From Flavihumibacter fluvii (GTDB lineage: Bacteria; Bacteroidota; Bacteroidia; Chitinophagales; Chitinophagaceae), in NCBI RefSeq assembly GCF_018595675.2, contig NZ_CP092333.1:768001-832000 (forward strand): a stretch of DNA of 64,000 bases, in the 5' to 3' direction. Below the pieces are notes generated by a model. It was not told the DNA's origin and ran no database searches. It saw only the letters and a program-made list of their open reading frames with translations. A program made the translations under genes and the position numbers. This document shows positions 28,203 to 37,697 of this stretch, piece after piece. How positions within the stretch are numbered: the stretch's first letter is position 1; every line of letters starts with the position of its first letter.

Positions 28203-28619
28203 ATGACTAGAAAAGTTATTCTTTTATTATTTACGTTAGTTGGGTTTTATTATTGTTTGCGTTTTGGTTACATATGGACAGCGTATGGCCATGGAGGACA
28301 ATTACTAGGAATACCATTTGCTATTATAATGCTAATTACAACGATTAGGAATTTTGTTGCTAAGTCTAATTCTGAAAAGGATAATGCATACACCTTTGGT
28401 GTAGTTTATTTTTTAACACTTTTTGCTTTTAGTGTGACAATTGAAGCTATAAGGGAATACATGACTGACTATTTTTCATTTCTTTATTATAAGCCGGGAG
28501 GATACGTTAATAAGATATTTTTGGGTTGGTTAATGCTTGGTGCAATTGTTCTGTTTTTAATTATTCGACGAGCAAAAGTGAAAAAATTGGAGGGTTCGAA
28601 GTCTTACCGAGACACATAG
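28203..28619 (+). CDS. Cassette 9: small integral membrane protein
   Basis: 138 residues with about four hydrophobic segments (VILLLFTLVGFYYCL, GIPFAIIMLITTI, YTFGVVYFLTLFAFSV, FLGWLMLGAIVLFLII) and a basic C-terminal tail. I recognise no family. It starts 75 bp after the core. It is co-directional with its neighbours, and there is no sign of its own terminator. Confidence 0.7.
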   Translation: MTRKVILLLFTLVGFYYCLRFGYIWTAYGHGGQLLGIPFAIIMLITTIRNFVAKSNSEKDNAYTFGVVYFLTLFAFSVTIEAIREYMTDYFSFLYYKPGGYVNKIFLGWLMLGAIVLFLIIRRAKVKKLEGSKSYRDT

Positions 28620-28664
28620 ACTTACATTTTTATGATGAGATTTTGATTTGACACCTAACCACGA

Positions 28665-28862
28665 ACGCCCAACATTCGTATTGGTGTAAGCAGGGCGGGA
28701 CAAATGGACAATCAGCAGTAGATTATTGAGGGGCGTAGTTAGGAGCATCTGGAAATCAATTGAGCTTTAGTAATTCCTATGAACAATAGGTTACGGATCA
28801 GTATTTGAGCCGGGCGGGAGAATATGAATTACCCTACCTACACCAATACGTCAACGTTAGCG
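28665..28862 (+). repeat. attC-like site 9
   Basis: Left box ACGCCCAAC matches the cassette 9 start GTTGGGCGT. Right GTT at 28856. The arms CGTATTGGTGTA and TACACCAATACG are a perfect 12-bp pair. Closely related to site 7. Confidence 0.86.
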
Positions 28863-28933
28863 ACTATACTTTGACATAGCGTGATTTATATACAGGCAAC
28901 AATAATCAACAAAAAATTATTAAGCAATAGTAC

Positions 28934-29668
28934 ATGGAAAGAATAGCAACTGTAACAAAGGAAAAAAGGTTACAAAATAACATAGGCTTCTTCTTCATTG
29001 GAGTACTTATCATGACGCTATTGGGTTTTTATCCTTCCTACTTTGCCCATTTCCCAATGTTTGAAGGCTTCTCATGGCCATATCATTTTCATACCTTTTT
29101 TGCTACGCTTTGGATAGTTATGCTCATCACTCAGGCTTTTCTTATTAGAAGAAAAAAATTTAATCTCCATCGAAAAATCGGTAATGCATCCTATTTTATA
29201 ATCCCCTTTCTTTTATTTTCTTTCTTTTTAATGGCAAAGACCACATATTTTAAGAATATCAACATAAAACACCTTAGTGAAACAGAAGCTTTGGCTTATC
29301 TAAGTAGAAGTGGACTTCGTGATATTTTGTATATGGCTATTTTGTATAGCTTAGCTATTTTTTATAAAAGAAGAACTTCATGGCATTTACGATTTTTTAC
29401 TTGTACGGGTCTGACGGTTTTAGGACCTGGGCTTGGGAGATTTGCTTTCGGAAATTTCAGGCCAGAAGTTGCGGGAGCTACAATGGGTATATTTATGTTA
29501 TTGGTGCCAATTATTTGGCTAATCATTGACATTGTAAAGAAAAAATCTCCTATTCCTCTACTTGTTTTTATAGTTATTACTATATCTGCTATTTATTTGG
29601 ACAGCTGTGGACATTCAGCTTGGTGGCAAACATTTGCCAAATGGTTTGCAGATACGTTTTTTAAATAG
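28934..29668 (+). CDS. Cassette 10: multi-pass membrane protein
   Basis: 244 residues with about seven hydrophobic segments. The motif KFNLHRKIGNASYFIIPF resembles LKFHRRLGLLSVVLA in the cassette 30 protein, so two members of one family sit in the array. There is a HxxxR-type aromatic C-terminus (DSCGHSAWWQTFAKW). It may bind haem or lipid, but nothing in the sequence proves it. It starts 77 bp after the core. Confidence 0.75.
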   Translation: MERIATVTKEKRLQNNIGFFFIGVLIMTLLGFYPSYFAHFPMFEGFSWPYHFHTFFATLWIVMLITQAFLIRRKKFNLHRKIGNASYFIIPFLLFSFFLMAKTTYFKNINIKHLSETEALAYLSRSGLRDILYMAILYSLAIFYKRRTSWHLRFFTCTGLTVLGPGLGRFAFGNFRPEVAGATMGIFMLLVPIIWLIIDIVKKKSPIPLLVFIVITISAIYLDSCGHSAWWQTFAKWFADTFFK

Positions 29669-29728
29669 TACTGCATTACCTAAACTTTAAAATAAGTTTG
29701 AACTTATATAATTTAGTGCGTTAGTACA

Positions 29729-29926
29729 GCTGCTAACAAGGGGTTTTATGCAAGCGGGGCTGGACGGAAGAATAATCATCATTTTTGCAAAGCCAGGCCG
29801 TGGTTCGGGCTGGACTAGCAACGCTGGACTTAAGTTCTTAACTTAAACAGAATATTTTCAATCGGCAGTGGCTGTCGGCGGACGGAATGCTAATCCCCCA
29901 CCTGCATAAAGCCCTGGTCGTTAGCG
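29729..29926 (+). repeat. attC-like site 10
   Basis: Left box GCTGCTAAC agrees with the cassette start GTTAGCGAC only in the inner six bases. Right GTT at 29920. The arms GGGTTTTATGCA and TGCATAAAGCCC pair with one G-T mismatch. Confidence 0.76.
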
Positions 29927-30010
29927 GTCAGGCTATACCGACATTTCAAAAACCCAACTGAGTAATAACAAATGAACTTGCAGGCCACCATTAGATAATT
30001 TTGCACAGAC

Positions 30011-31075
30011 ATGACATTAGAAGATTTAGGATATAATGATAAACTTGAAGCATTCAGAATTGAACACGACCTAACCAATTTTGATGTTGGAAGAGTTGTC
30101 TCGGAACATAGGGAGCGATATATTGTCAGAACAATTAAAAGAGAATTGGAAAGCGAGATAACTGGTAATATGCGATTTGCTGCAAAAAGCCGCGAAGATT
30201 TTCCAGCTGTAGGTGATTGGGTTTCGCTGGCAACATATACATCTGATTTTGCCATCATTTATAAAATACTACCGAGATGGTCGGTTATTAAAAGACAGGC
30301 TGTGGGACAATTTGGAGAGATTCAGATTATTGCAACAAATATTGATTATGCATTTTTAGTGCAAGCTGTTGACAGAGATTTTAATATCAACAGACTCGAA
30401 AGGTATCTGACAATCTGTTATTCATCTAAAGTCAGTCCCGTAATTATATTGACCAAAACTGATTTAATAACTGAACCCCAGCTTGCTGAACTTTTAGACA
30501 GGTTAAAATCACGGATTAAACATGTTCCTTTTATTGCGGTAAGTAATGAAACGAAGAACGGATATGAAGCAATAAATTCATTTATAAAAAGGGGAAAAAC
30601 CTATTGTATGCTTGGTTCTTCTGGTGTTGGAAAATCCACCTTGTTGAATAATCTTTCTGGCGAAACCCTGATGAAAACCGATAGTATAAGTACTAGTACA
30701 AACAAAGGAAAACACATTACAAGCCACAGGGAACTAATTATACTTGAAAATGGTGGTATCTTAATTGATAACCCCGGAATGAGAGAAGTAGGTATTGCTG
30801 ATACAGCTGGCGGTCTTGAAATTACCTTTAAGGAAATTATCAAACTTTCTAAAGATTGTAAATTTAAAGATTGCACTCATACCAATGAGCTTGGCTGCCG
30901 TGTTATTGAAGCTGTTGAAAAAGGAGAAATAGATATCGCCTTTTACGAAAATTATCTTAAAATGGAAAAAGAGAAAGCCTATTTTGAGTCAACAATTGCA
31001 GAGAGACGGAAAAAAGATAAAGACTTCGGAAAAATGATTAAGAATTTCAAAAAGGACGCAAATAGAAAAAAGTGA
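30011..31075 (+). CDS. rsgA: Cassette 11: ribosome small subunit-dependent GTPase A (RsgA)
   Basis: 354 residues, the usual RsgA length. An N-terminal OB fold (DWVSLATY) is followed by a circularly permuted GTPase in order G4 (LTKTD), G1 (GSSGVGKSTLLN), G3 (DNPGMREVG) and then a zinc knuckle (CKFKDCTHTNELGC). A basic C-terminus ends NFKKDANRKK. Known role: GTP-driven 30S maturation check. It is odd as mobile cargo because bacteria normally carry one chromosomal copy; here it sits in a cassette with AT-rich composition like its neighbours. It may be a second, divergent copy giving antibiotic or stress tolerance, which is inference. Confidence 0.94.
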   Translation: MTLEDLGYNDKLEAFRIEHDLTNFDVGRVVSEHRERYIVRTIKRELESEITGNMRFAAKSREDFPAVGDWVSLATYTSDFAIIYKILPRWSVIKRQAVGQFGEIQIIATNIDYAFLVQAVDRDFNINRLERYLTICYSSKVSPVIILTKTDLITEPQLAELLDRLKSRIKHVPFIAVSNETKNGYEAINSFIKRGKTYCMLGSSGVGKSTLLNNLSGETLMKTDSISTSTNKGKHITSHRELIILENGGILIDNPGMREVGIADTAGGLEITFKEIIKLSKDCKFKDCTHTNELGCRVIEAVEKGEIDIAFYENYLKMEKEKAYFESTIAERRKKDKDFGKMIKNFKKDANRKK

Positions 31076-31170
31076 CATTGAAAATATTCTTCTAAAACTT
31101 TTATTGGCTGAATTTAGTATGGCAAGTATTAATAATAAAATATAGAAATGAATCTATAGTAGAAGCCAGA

Positions 31171-31367
31171 ACCGCTAAAAAGGGGTTTGGCGATATGGCG
31201 GCTTTACGAATATGAACTGATCGATATAACAATGCTCAGCGATATATCCGACTGACGAATATATCCCGGCTATTGAATATATTATCGTCTTCATATCTTT
31301 GATCAGCACCAGTCCCGGCTTACGTAACACGGAATATCGCCACAACGCCAATGCCCCGCCGTTGCCT
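31171..31367 (+). repeat. attC-like site 11
   Basis: Left box ACCGCTAAA differs by one base from the complement of the cassette 11 start GTTAGCGGT (AAC became AAA). Right GTT at 31361. The arms GGGGTTTGGCG and CGCCAATGCCCC pair imperfectly. Confidence 0.77.
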
Positions 31368-31395
31368 GCAAGCAAAAAACAAACACCCTTTTAAT

Positions 31396-32025
31396 ATGTC
31401 AACTTGGACAGCTTTTTATATTAACAGTGACAACAAAGAGGCTGTTATTAATCAATTACAAAATCTAAGTACCATACAAGATTTTGTAATTGGAGATTAC
31501 CCTTCCGACCTTTACGATAATTACTTGGCCGACGATACTTCATCGCCAACTTATTTAGCCTTAGCTGAGACCTCTCCGAATTGGATAACGGTAAGACACA
31601 ACAGCTTCAGCTATTTAAGCGATTGGTGTGAAATCATTTCTAAACATTTGGCTACAAAAGTCATTGTTACAATTGCCCAAAGCGTATCGGACTTTTATTA
31701 TTTTTCTATGTATGATAACGGTCAAAAGGTGAGAGAGATCAGCGTTTGTTACAGCGACGATTCCAATCCGATAAATTGGGGAAACAAATTTGCCTTCGAA
31801 AATGAACAACCCGGTAAAAAAGAAGAATACGAGGGAGAAATTGAATACTATTTTGGATTTGAAGAAATCGAAGATTATTGCAAGCATTTCGAACTGACAA
31901 TCCAAACTGACTACGATAATACGAATTGGTTTGTTTTAAAAAGTGGAATTAAGTCAAAAACGATAAAAGATGTCGTAAAACAACAGATTGCAAATTCAGA
32001 AAAGCCATGGTGGAAATTCTGGTAG
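31396..32025 (+). CDS. Cassette 12: hypothetical cytosolic protein
   Basis: 209 residues from ATG 31396 (MSTWTAFYINSDNKEAV); the frame is open upstream into the recombination site. It is soluble and acidic, with FEEIEDYCKHFEL and a C-terminal KPWWKFW tail. The shape (two similar alpha/beta halves) recalls SMI1/immunity-type proteins, but I make no assignment. It starts 35 bp after the core and ends 20 bp before the closing box. Confidence 0.75.
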   Translation: MSTWTAFYINSDNKEAVINQLQNLSTIQDFVIGDYPSDLYDNYLADDTSSPTYLALAETSPNWITVRHNSFSYLSDWCEIISKHLATKVIVTIAQSVSDFYYFSMYDNGQKVREISVCYSDDSNPINWGNKFAFENEQPGKKEEYEGEIEYYFGFEEIEDYCKHFELTIQTDYDNTNWFVLKSGIKSKTIKDVVKQQIANSEKPWWKFW

Positions 32026-32045
32026 TGGCAGCAATCTAACTTGCC

Positions 32046-32192
32046 TGCAGGCAACATGGGGTTTTATGCAAGTTAGGCTGGACAAACATCGCTGATCATT
32101 AGTTTTAACTTCATCAAAATAATTTCAATCAGCAGCGGCCCGGGCAGACGGAATGCTAATTCCCAACCTGCATAAAGCCCTGTTCGTTGCCT
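32046..32192 (+). repeat. attC-like site 12 (short form)
   Basis: Left box TGCAGGCAAC matches the cassette 12 start GTTGCCTGCA over 10 of 10 bases. Right GTT at 32186, giving 141 bp. It looks like a site 6-type element with part of the centre deleted; the ends and the CAATCAGCAGCGG block are retained. Confidence 0.84.
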
Positions 32193-32374
32193 GCAAGCGT
32201 CTGGTGACATCAGCAATGCAACACGAGGATCGTCAACCATTCAAAAATCTTTATTGATACCTGGCATATCAATTGAAAATTACCGTGATCCAGTTATATT
32301 CGCTTTGTCAGAGTATAAATATCCCGTTGTCCTGGGAAGCATACATTAACTTAATAATCCTAAAATGTAACAAC

Positions 32375-33361
32375 ATGTATATAAAACGTTATTACAGCCT
32401 GTGGATGACAGTGGTGTGGTCGAAGAAATCGTTACTATACGGGCTGCTTTATTCCGCTATTATCATACTAGTGTATGAGATTACTAAAATTAATTTTGCC
32501 TTGCCATGGCAGCCCATTTCTGTTATCGGTGTTGCCGTTGCCTTTTTCCTGAGTTTTAAAAATAACAGTTCGTACGATCGCACCTGGGAGGCCAGAAAAA
32601 TATGGGGTAAGGTGATTAACGACAGTCGCACCTTTGCAACAGCCGTGCTCACGATGCCCGTGCAGGACACCAGCCACGAGTGGAAGAAGAGCACGATTCA
32701 CCGCCACCTGGCCTGGCTACTGGCCCTGAAGCATAATATGCGAAAGGTGAGAACATGGGAACACAACGGCCCCATTGATAAACTGGTATTCACGCCCAGT
32801 TTCAGGAAAGAATGCGAGGATGGAATGGAGCCCGAGATCTCGCAATATCTCTCTGCCTGTGAGCTCAACGATCTCAGGAAATTCTCGAACATACCCACAC
32901 AGATTTTGAAGAACCAGAGTGTGGAATTAGAGCGCTTGTACAACGATGGCCAACTTTCAGAATACAAACATGTGTGGCTTCACCAACTGATCGGCAACTT
33001 CTACGATCTGCAGGGCATGACAGAGCGGATTAAAAATTTTCCATTTCCGCGGCAGTACGCTTCCACCGGGCTATGGATACTATATATTTTTTGTGCGCTC
33101 ATTCCATTCGGGTTGCTGGATATATTTGAGCAATCACAGGAATTGCACCATTGGCTCACCATACCTTTTTCAACCATCATTATCTGGTTGTTTTTCCTGG
33201 TAGACAGGATAGGGGACTACTCCGAAAATCCCTTTGAGGCTGCCTATAACGATGTCCCTATTTCCTCCATATCCCGGGCTATAGAAATTGATTTGCGGGA
33301 GATGCTGGGCGAAACCAACATCCCGCCTGTTTATGCTGCGGAAAATGGTTTTTTGATGTAG
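32375..33361 (+). CDS. Cassette 13: bestrophin family ion channel
   Basis: 328 residues from ATG 32375 (MYIKRYYSLWMTVVWSKKS). Family marks: SLLYGLLYSAIIILVYE, the pore-region VAFFLSFKNNSSYDRTWEARKIWG, and the C-terminal PFSTIIIWLFFLVDRIGDYSENPFE with the conserved acidic NPFE region. Known role: pentameric anion or cation channel in the membrane. Base composition is visibly more GC-rich than the flanking cassettes, so it probably joined this cassette from a different source. Two broken genes lie between it and the closing site. Confidence 0.9.
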   Translation: MYIKRYYSLWMTVVWSKKSLLYGLLYSAIIILVYEITKINFALPWQPISVIGVAVAFFLSFKNNSSYDRTWEARKIWGKVINDSRTFATAVLTMPVQDTSHEWKKSTIHRHLAWLLALKHNMRKVRTWEHNGPIDKLVFTPSFRKECEDGMEPEISQYLSACELNDLRKFSNIPTQILKNQSVELERLYNDGQLSEYKHVWLHQLIGNFYDLQGMTERIKNFPFPRQYASTGLWILYIFCALIPFGLLDIFEQSQELHHWLTIPFSTIIIWLFFLVDRIGDYSENPFEAAYNDVPISSISRAIEIDLREMLGETNIPPVYAAENGFLM

Positions 33362-33485
33362 TGTTAGAAAAAATACCGTACTCACAATCATTTCATCTAT
33401 CACATACTGGCGCAGACCAAGTTGATGGCGGAGATTTGTAGATTTGCGCCCAACCCCAAGGTCTTTCACATCAGTTGGAAAAACT

Positions 33486-33695
33486 GTTTTAGAAATTTAC
33501 CATTTGACAAAAAGCCAAACAGAAGCCGACAAAAAAATGTGTTTAGGTTTTGCTATTGACAACTTTGACCAAATCGTTTTGACCTTAAAAGAATAACAAG
33601 TTCCATTTGCATTAGAGCCGACACAAACTGACTTTGGTTTTACGACAATTATTTTTGACCCAGATGAACGAAAAACAGAACTTTACAAAAAATGA
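33486..33695 (+). pseudogene. Broken VOC/glyoxalase-like gene fragment
   Basis: The frame from 33486 to TGA 33693 reads as a VOC-superfamily C-terminal part (IYHLTKSQTEADKKMCLG, FAIDNFDQIVLTLKE, stop, QVPFALEPTQTDFGFTTIIF, DPDERKTELYK). An in-frame TAA interrupts it after LTLKE, and no start or N-terminal half is present upstream. It is a remnant inside cassette 13 behind the bestrophin gene. Confidence 0.72.
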
Positions 33696-33740
33696 TATTT
33701 TTAACACAGTTGATTTACATTAAAGAATGACAAGAAAGTG

Positions 33741-33992
33741 TATTCCATCAATTTGAAGACATTGCTATTCCGCTAATTTTAAAATATAACGGGCGTCTTT
33801 TGTTGCGAGTAAGACAGACGAAAACACTTTTATTGAACAAGACATTGATATCCCTTATGAAATACACCTTGTTGAATTTTCTGACGAAAAAGATTTTGAA
33901 GACTTTAAGCAGGAAGAGAAACGTAAGAAAATATTGCATTTAAAAGAACAATCAATAATGTCATTTTTGCTTATAAAAGGTGTAAAACTATG
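33741..33992 (+). pseudogene. Frameshifted remnant of a small DUF1330-like gene
   Basis: The first frame gives HQFEDIAIPLILKYNGRLLL. After a frameshift near 33805 the reading continues as DENTFIEQDIDIPYEIHLVEF, FSDEKDFEDFKQEEKRK and HLKEQSIMSFLLIKGVKL, ending at TGA 33992. The pattern of a short ferredoxin-like domain with LVEF and a final LLIKG resembles DUF1330-type proteins, but family assignment is tentative. Its closing box follows 15 bp later. Confidence 0.65.
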
Positions 33993-34007
33993 ACGACAAA
34001 AACGCCA

Positions 34008-34206
34008 GCAGGCAACATTGGTATTGCTGCAAGTGTGGCTGGACGTTGTAATCTTCGGCTGTAGTTCGCTATTAGCAGCGGTTTCGGCGGACGGAATTCT
34101 GTTGGGCTTTAGTTTTTATCTTGTACTTTTAAATCATAATTGAGCAGCAGTTCCGGTCTGGACATTCAATTAATTCCACACCTGCAGCAATACCTGATCG
34201 TTAGCA
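34008..34206 (+). repeat. attC-like site 13
   Basis: Left box GCAGGCAAC matches the start of the cassette before the bestrophin (GTTGCCTGC at 32186). The whole 1.8 kb block, live gene plus two remnants, is therefore one cassette. Right GTT at 34200. The arms GGTATTGCTGCA and TGCAGCAATACC are a perfect 12-bp pair. Confidence 0.86.
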
Positions 34207-34229
34207 GCAAGCCAAAAACTAAACTTCTA

Positions 34230-34892
34230 ATGCATCCATTAATAATTCTGATCATTTCAATTTTCACCTCACTTTTGACTTATGGACAAACTGTTTATAA
34301 GCCAAGAATCGTTGTACTCGACCCTTACCAAAAAAAGTATGACACAGCTCTTTTGGCAGAGATAATAAAATTTGAAAGTGAAGCATATACAACTCCAGAA
34401 GAAGAAAGAGAATTTTTGGAAAGCTTGAAGAACAAAGAAAAAAATAATCAGAAAATAGAAAAAGGAGAGTGGGAGTTTAGGAAGAAAATGGATTTTGGTT
34501 CCATGTTCACTCTTTCACTCGACGGAATGCTTACTTTTATGGTATTTGGCCAGACTGACAAAGGCATAGTTTTTCCAAGTCATGACACTTCCAACGGAGA
34601 GGCTAGTAATTTAAAATCAATTGCAAAAAAGCATGATGTTTTATGGGTAGTAAATCCAGTATCTCTTCATTCCTATGTAAAAGAAGGTAACAAATTTACA
34701 ACCGTGAGACTTCAAGTGTATGATGCAAAAAAGAACAAGATAGTGCTTGACAAAGAATATACCGGTGACAAAAAGAATCCTGGTTTCGAGCTTTCTTGTG
34801 AAAGTGGGACATTAGACTGTACAGTGAACAACGTTATTGACCCTTCCTTGCATGATGTTTTATTGACTATCCTAGGAGGCTATCAGCACTAA
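34230..34892 (+). CDS. Cassette 14: exported hypothetical protein
   Basis: 220 residues from ATG 34230; the frame is open upstream into the recombination site but that ATG begins a clean signal peptide ending LLTYGQ. The mature part has a charged helical stretch (EEEREFLESLKNKEKNN) and a beta-rich C-terminal region with two cysteines (LSCESGTLDC). I recognise no family. It starts 30 bp after the core and ends 15 bp before the closing box. Confidence 0.75.
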   Translation: MHPLIILIISIFTSLLTYGQTVYKPRIVVLDPYQKKYDTALLAEIIKFESEAYTTPEEEREFLESLKNKEKNNQKIEKGEWEFRKKMDFGSMFTLSLDGMLTFMVFGQTDKGIVFPSHDTSNGEASNLKSIAKKHDVLWVVNPVSLHSYVKEGNKFTTVRLQVYDAKKNKIVLDKEYTGDKKNPGFELSCESGTLDCTVNNVIDPSLHDVLLTILGGYQH

Positions 34893-34907
34893 CAGATGCG
34901 ATGGCTA

Positions 34908-35106
34908 TGCTGCTAACATGGAGTTTTCTGCTATGCTGGCTGAAGAATATGTACTGATCGTGCCGTTCGCTTATCATCTATAGTCCTGGCTCGACGAATA
35001 AAGCCGAGAACAAAATATAACATCAACTGCATTAATTTTACTCAGCAACAGTTCGGGCTGAAGAATTACAGAATATCAGCACAGCAGAAAGCCCTGGCCG
35101 TTGTGC
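34908..35106 (+). repeat. attC-like site 14
   Basis: Left box TGCTGCTAAC matches the cassette 14 start GTTAGCAGCA over 10 of 10 bases. Right GTT at 35100. The arms TTCTGCTATGCTG and CAGCACAGCAGAA are as in site 8. Confidence 0.86.
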
Positions 35107-35127
35107 GTCATATTTGAAAAACCTGAA

Positions 35128-36189
35128 ATGGACAAAAAAATAAAATTGATTTACCTAATACTCATTTTGACACTGAACTTTTCTTGCGTTGAAAAGAAAT
35201 CAACAGAAAAAGAAATCAACAAGCCTGAATTGTTGGCGACTTCAAAAACCGACACCTTAAAATTTACTTCGGGAATACGTGCTATCCATCAAGACAGCAA
35301 GGGCAATTATTGGATTGGAAGTCATAATGAGGGTGTAAGCTTTTATAATGGGAAATATTTTGAATACTTTACAAGTAATGAAGGTTTATCCGACAATCAA
35401 ATTCGTTCAATTCAAGAAGACAAGAATGGAAAAATCTGGATTGGAACTGCAAAAGGAGCAAGTGTGTATGAGAATGGAACTTTTACTAATTATTCGACAA
35501 AAACCACTGAACCAAAATATGAATGGAATAAAACCAATGGGGATTTATGGTTTTATGCAGGCGAAGAAGACGGAATAAATCGTTTTGATGGAATAAATAT
35601 GAACTATTTAATTTTTCCAAAACCCAAAAATAAAAATCCTGACAATTCTTTTGGTGTAACTGATATATCGGAGTCTAAAGATGGTAAAATTTGGATTGCA
35701 ACTTATGCTGCACTATTCAACTATGATGGTAAAATGGTGAATATATTTGACCATAAAAACTTAAAACTTAATGATAATGACCTTTTGCATATAAGAAGCG
35801 TATTAGCAGATTCAAAAGGACGAATTTGGATAGGAAATAACGGAATAGGTGTTTTGCTAATGGAAGGCAACACGATCATTAATTTTTCTGAAAAGAATAA
35901 TTTAATCCAATTAACAAGTACAAGAAGAGGAGATAAATCACAACCAGGTACACTTGAACACATCTTTGCTATTGAAGAAGATTCAGAAGGCAATATTTGG
36001 TTTGGAGATAGAGATACAGGAGCCTGGAAATATGACGGGAAGAATGTTACAAACTATATTATCGACAGCAAACTTACGTCCCCAATGATTTGGACAATTT
36101 ATAAAGACAATAATAACAATTTGCTTTTTGGAATGGCAGAAGGAAATATTTTTAAGTTTAACGGAAAGACATTTGAAAAACAATTTTAA
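35128..36189 (+). CDS. Cassette 15: lipoprotein with two-component-regulator propeller repeats
   Basis: 353 residues from ATG 35128; TTG at 35101 belongs to the core site. The lipobox is LNFSC. It has at least five Reg_prop-like repeats of the form I...D..G..WIG....G...Y (for example SIQEDKNGKIWIGTAKGASVYENG and SVLADSKGRIWIGNNGIGVLLMEG). In hybrid two-component systems such propellers form periplasmic ligand-binding domains; here no kinase follows, so it is a free-standing lipid-anchored propeller. It may be a decoy, binding or scaffold protein, which is inference. Confidence 0.88.
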   Translation: MDKKIKLIYLILILTLNFSCVEKKSTEKEINKPELLATSKTDTLKFTSGIRAIHQDSKGNYWIGSHNEGVSFYNGKYFEYFTSNEGLSDNQIRSIQEDKNGKIWIGTAKGASVYENGTFTNYSTKTTEPKYEWNKTNGDLWFYAGEEDGINRFDGINMNYLIFPKPKNKNPDNSFGVTDISESKDGKIWIATYAALFNYDGKMVNIFDHKNLKLNDNDLLHIRSVLADSKGRIWIGNNGIGVLLMEGNTIINFSEKNNLIQLTSTRRGDKSQPGTLEHIFAIEEDSEGNIWFGDRDTGAWKYDGKNVTNYIIDSKLTSPMIWTIYKDNNNNLLFGMAEGNIFKFNGKTFEKQF

Positions 36190-36198
36190 GAAATACGA

Positions 36199-36396
36199 AC
36201 GCACAACATTGGTATTGCTGCAATTGGGGCTGGACGTTGAAACTTTGACTGTTTACATCGCTGTGCTTTTGTTCTGGCAGACGAATATCTATTTAGCTTT
36301 TTCTTGTTAACTTCAACTTTTTATTTTCAATTGGGCAGTAGTTCCTGGCTGGACATTATAAAATATCCCACCTGCAGCAATACCTGCCCGTTGGCT
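36199..36396 (+). repeat. attC-like site 15
   Basis: Left box ACGCACAAC matches the cassette 15 start GTTGTGCGT. Right GTT at 36390. The arms GGTATTGCTGCA and TGCAGCAATACC are a perfect 12-bp pair, the same arm family as site 13. Confidence 0.86.
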
Positions 36397-36424
36397 ACGA
36401 TTTCTTAAACTTTCGAATTATTCA

Positions 36425-37669
36425 ATGAAGCTAGACAAAAGTTCAATTATAGGTACATGCCGAAATATCCTTCCGGTGTACTTGTTGTTGTATTTTCTTT
36501 TCATCAGTAATTATTTTAAATTTTCATTTCCAGTAATAACATTTGTCGTAGACTCACTCCAATATATTTCGGGAAAACTTATTCACCTTATAAACGCAAT
36601 TTTCATTCATAAAGAATTCGATGGGAATATTACAATGGATGACAATTACTGGCTTTATGTTGCTGTTGTCACTTATTTTGCTTTGTCAATACCCATTGGA
36701 GTTATTTGGACAATTGTGGCCGGCAGCAAGGGACAATCAAAACTCTTTTTTTACCTTAACATTTACTCCCGCTATTACCTCGCTTTCATGTTGCTAGATT
36801 ATGGGTTTGCAAAAATATTTGGAATCCAGTTTGCAGAACCGTGGCCGAATGATTTAATACAACCGCTCGGTAATTTGAATGTGCATAGTTTGTTATGGGA
36901 TTTCATGGGGGCGTCAAGATCATATAATTTATTTGCAGGGTTATTGGAAGTTATACCGGCGGCTTTGCTATTATTCAGGAGAACTTCTGTTATTGGAGCA
37001 ATTGCGTCCATCGCAGTGCTTTTAAACGTACTAATGCTGAATATTGGATATGATGTGCAGGTAAAAACAATGACACTGCACCTTATTCTAATCGGAATAT
37101 TTATACTTTACCCCGACTTTGACAGGCTTCTAAAATTCTTTTTCCTGAATGCAGATATTCAGAAGAAGCGCGACATGCTGATTATAGAATCAAAATTCAG
37201 ACGTGCATTGTTAATTTTGAAGTTTATCCTCATTGCTTATGTTTTTTTCGTTTATGTCAATAATAAATTGCACGCCAGGCAGAGACTAACTGCCTCAATG
37301 AAATCAGCATTAAATGGAATTTATGAAATAAATAGGTTTCAGAATACAAATGAAAAGATGAGAATTGATGATGAAAATACGAAATGGACAAAGCTGGCGA
37401 TGATGGGTGGTTATGCTACCATTCGGTTTAGCAATGACTCAACATCGGTTTTTATTGCAAGCATTGATACCATAAAGAAAATTGTGGAGTTAAGGAGTCC
37501 ATATGACAGCTTATTTAAGTCATCGCTCCATTTTATCCAAAATTCAGATCAATACAACTTTAAGGGTGTGTTTGGTATAGACTCAGTTTATGTTTCGGCA
37601 AAAAAAATTAATATCGAGATGATGCCCTTGAACAAAGACAGAGGTAAAATTCAATGGCTTTGGTATTAA
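36425..37669 (+). CDS. Cassette 16: DoxX-like multi-pass membrane protein
   Basis: 414 residues with around eight membrane segments in the first 290 residues. The central part (YSRYYLAFMLLDYGFAKIFG, then FAGLLEVIPAALLLFRRT and GAIASIAVLLNVLMLNIGYD) is DoxX/SURF4-like. The last 130 residues are a soluble, probably periplasmic domain with many beta strands (GGYATIRFSNDSTSVFIAS). The biological role is not known. It starts 35 bp after the core. Confidence 0.78.
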   Translation: MKLDKSSIIGTCRNILPVYLLLYFLFISNYFKFSFPVITFVVDSLQYISGKLIHLINAIFIHKEFDGNITMDDNYWLYVAVVTYFALSIPIGVIWTIVAGSKGQSKLFFYLNIYSRYYLAFMLLDYGFAKIFGIQFAEPWPNDLIQPLGNLNVHSLLWDFMGASRSYNLFAGLLEVIPAALLLFRRTSVIGAIASIAVLLNVLMLNIGYDVQVKTMTLHLILIGIFILYPDFDRLLKFFFLNADIQKKRDMLIIESKFRRALLILKFILIAYVFFVYVNNKLHARQRLTASMKSALNGIYEINRFQNTNEKMRIDDENTKWTKLAMMGGYATIRFSNDSTSVFIASIDTIKKIVELRSPYDSLFKSSLHFIQNSDQYNFKGVFGIDSVYVSAKKINIEMMPLNKDRGKIQWLWY

Positions 37670-37697
37670 TTGATAAGAGGTATACAAGAATTTATCT

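Noticed and set aside
26926-35130. TTG starts at 26926 and 35101 giving N-terminal MCVI extensions
   Set aside because: These codons are part of the core site TTGTGCGTC; the ATGs 27 bp later begin a normal signal peptide and lipoprotein signal respectively.
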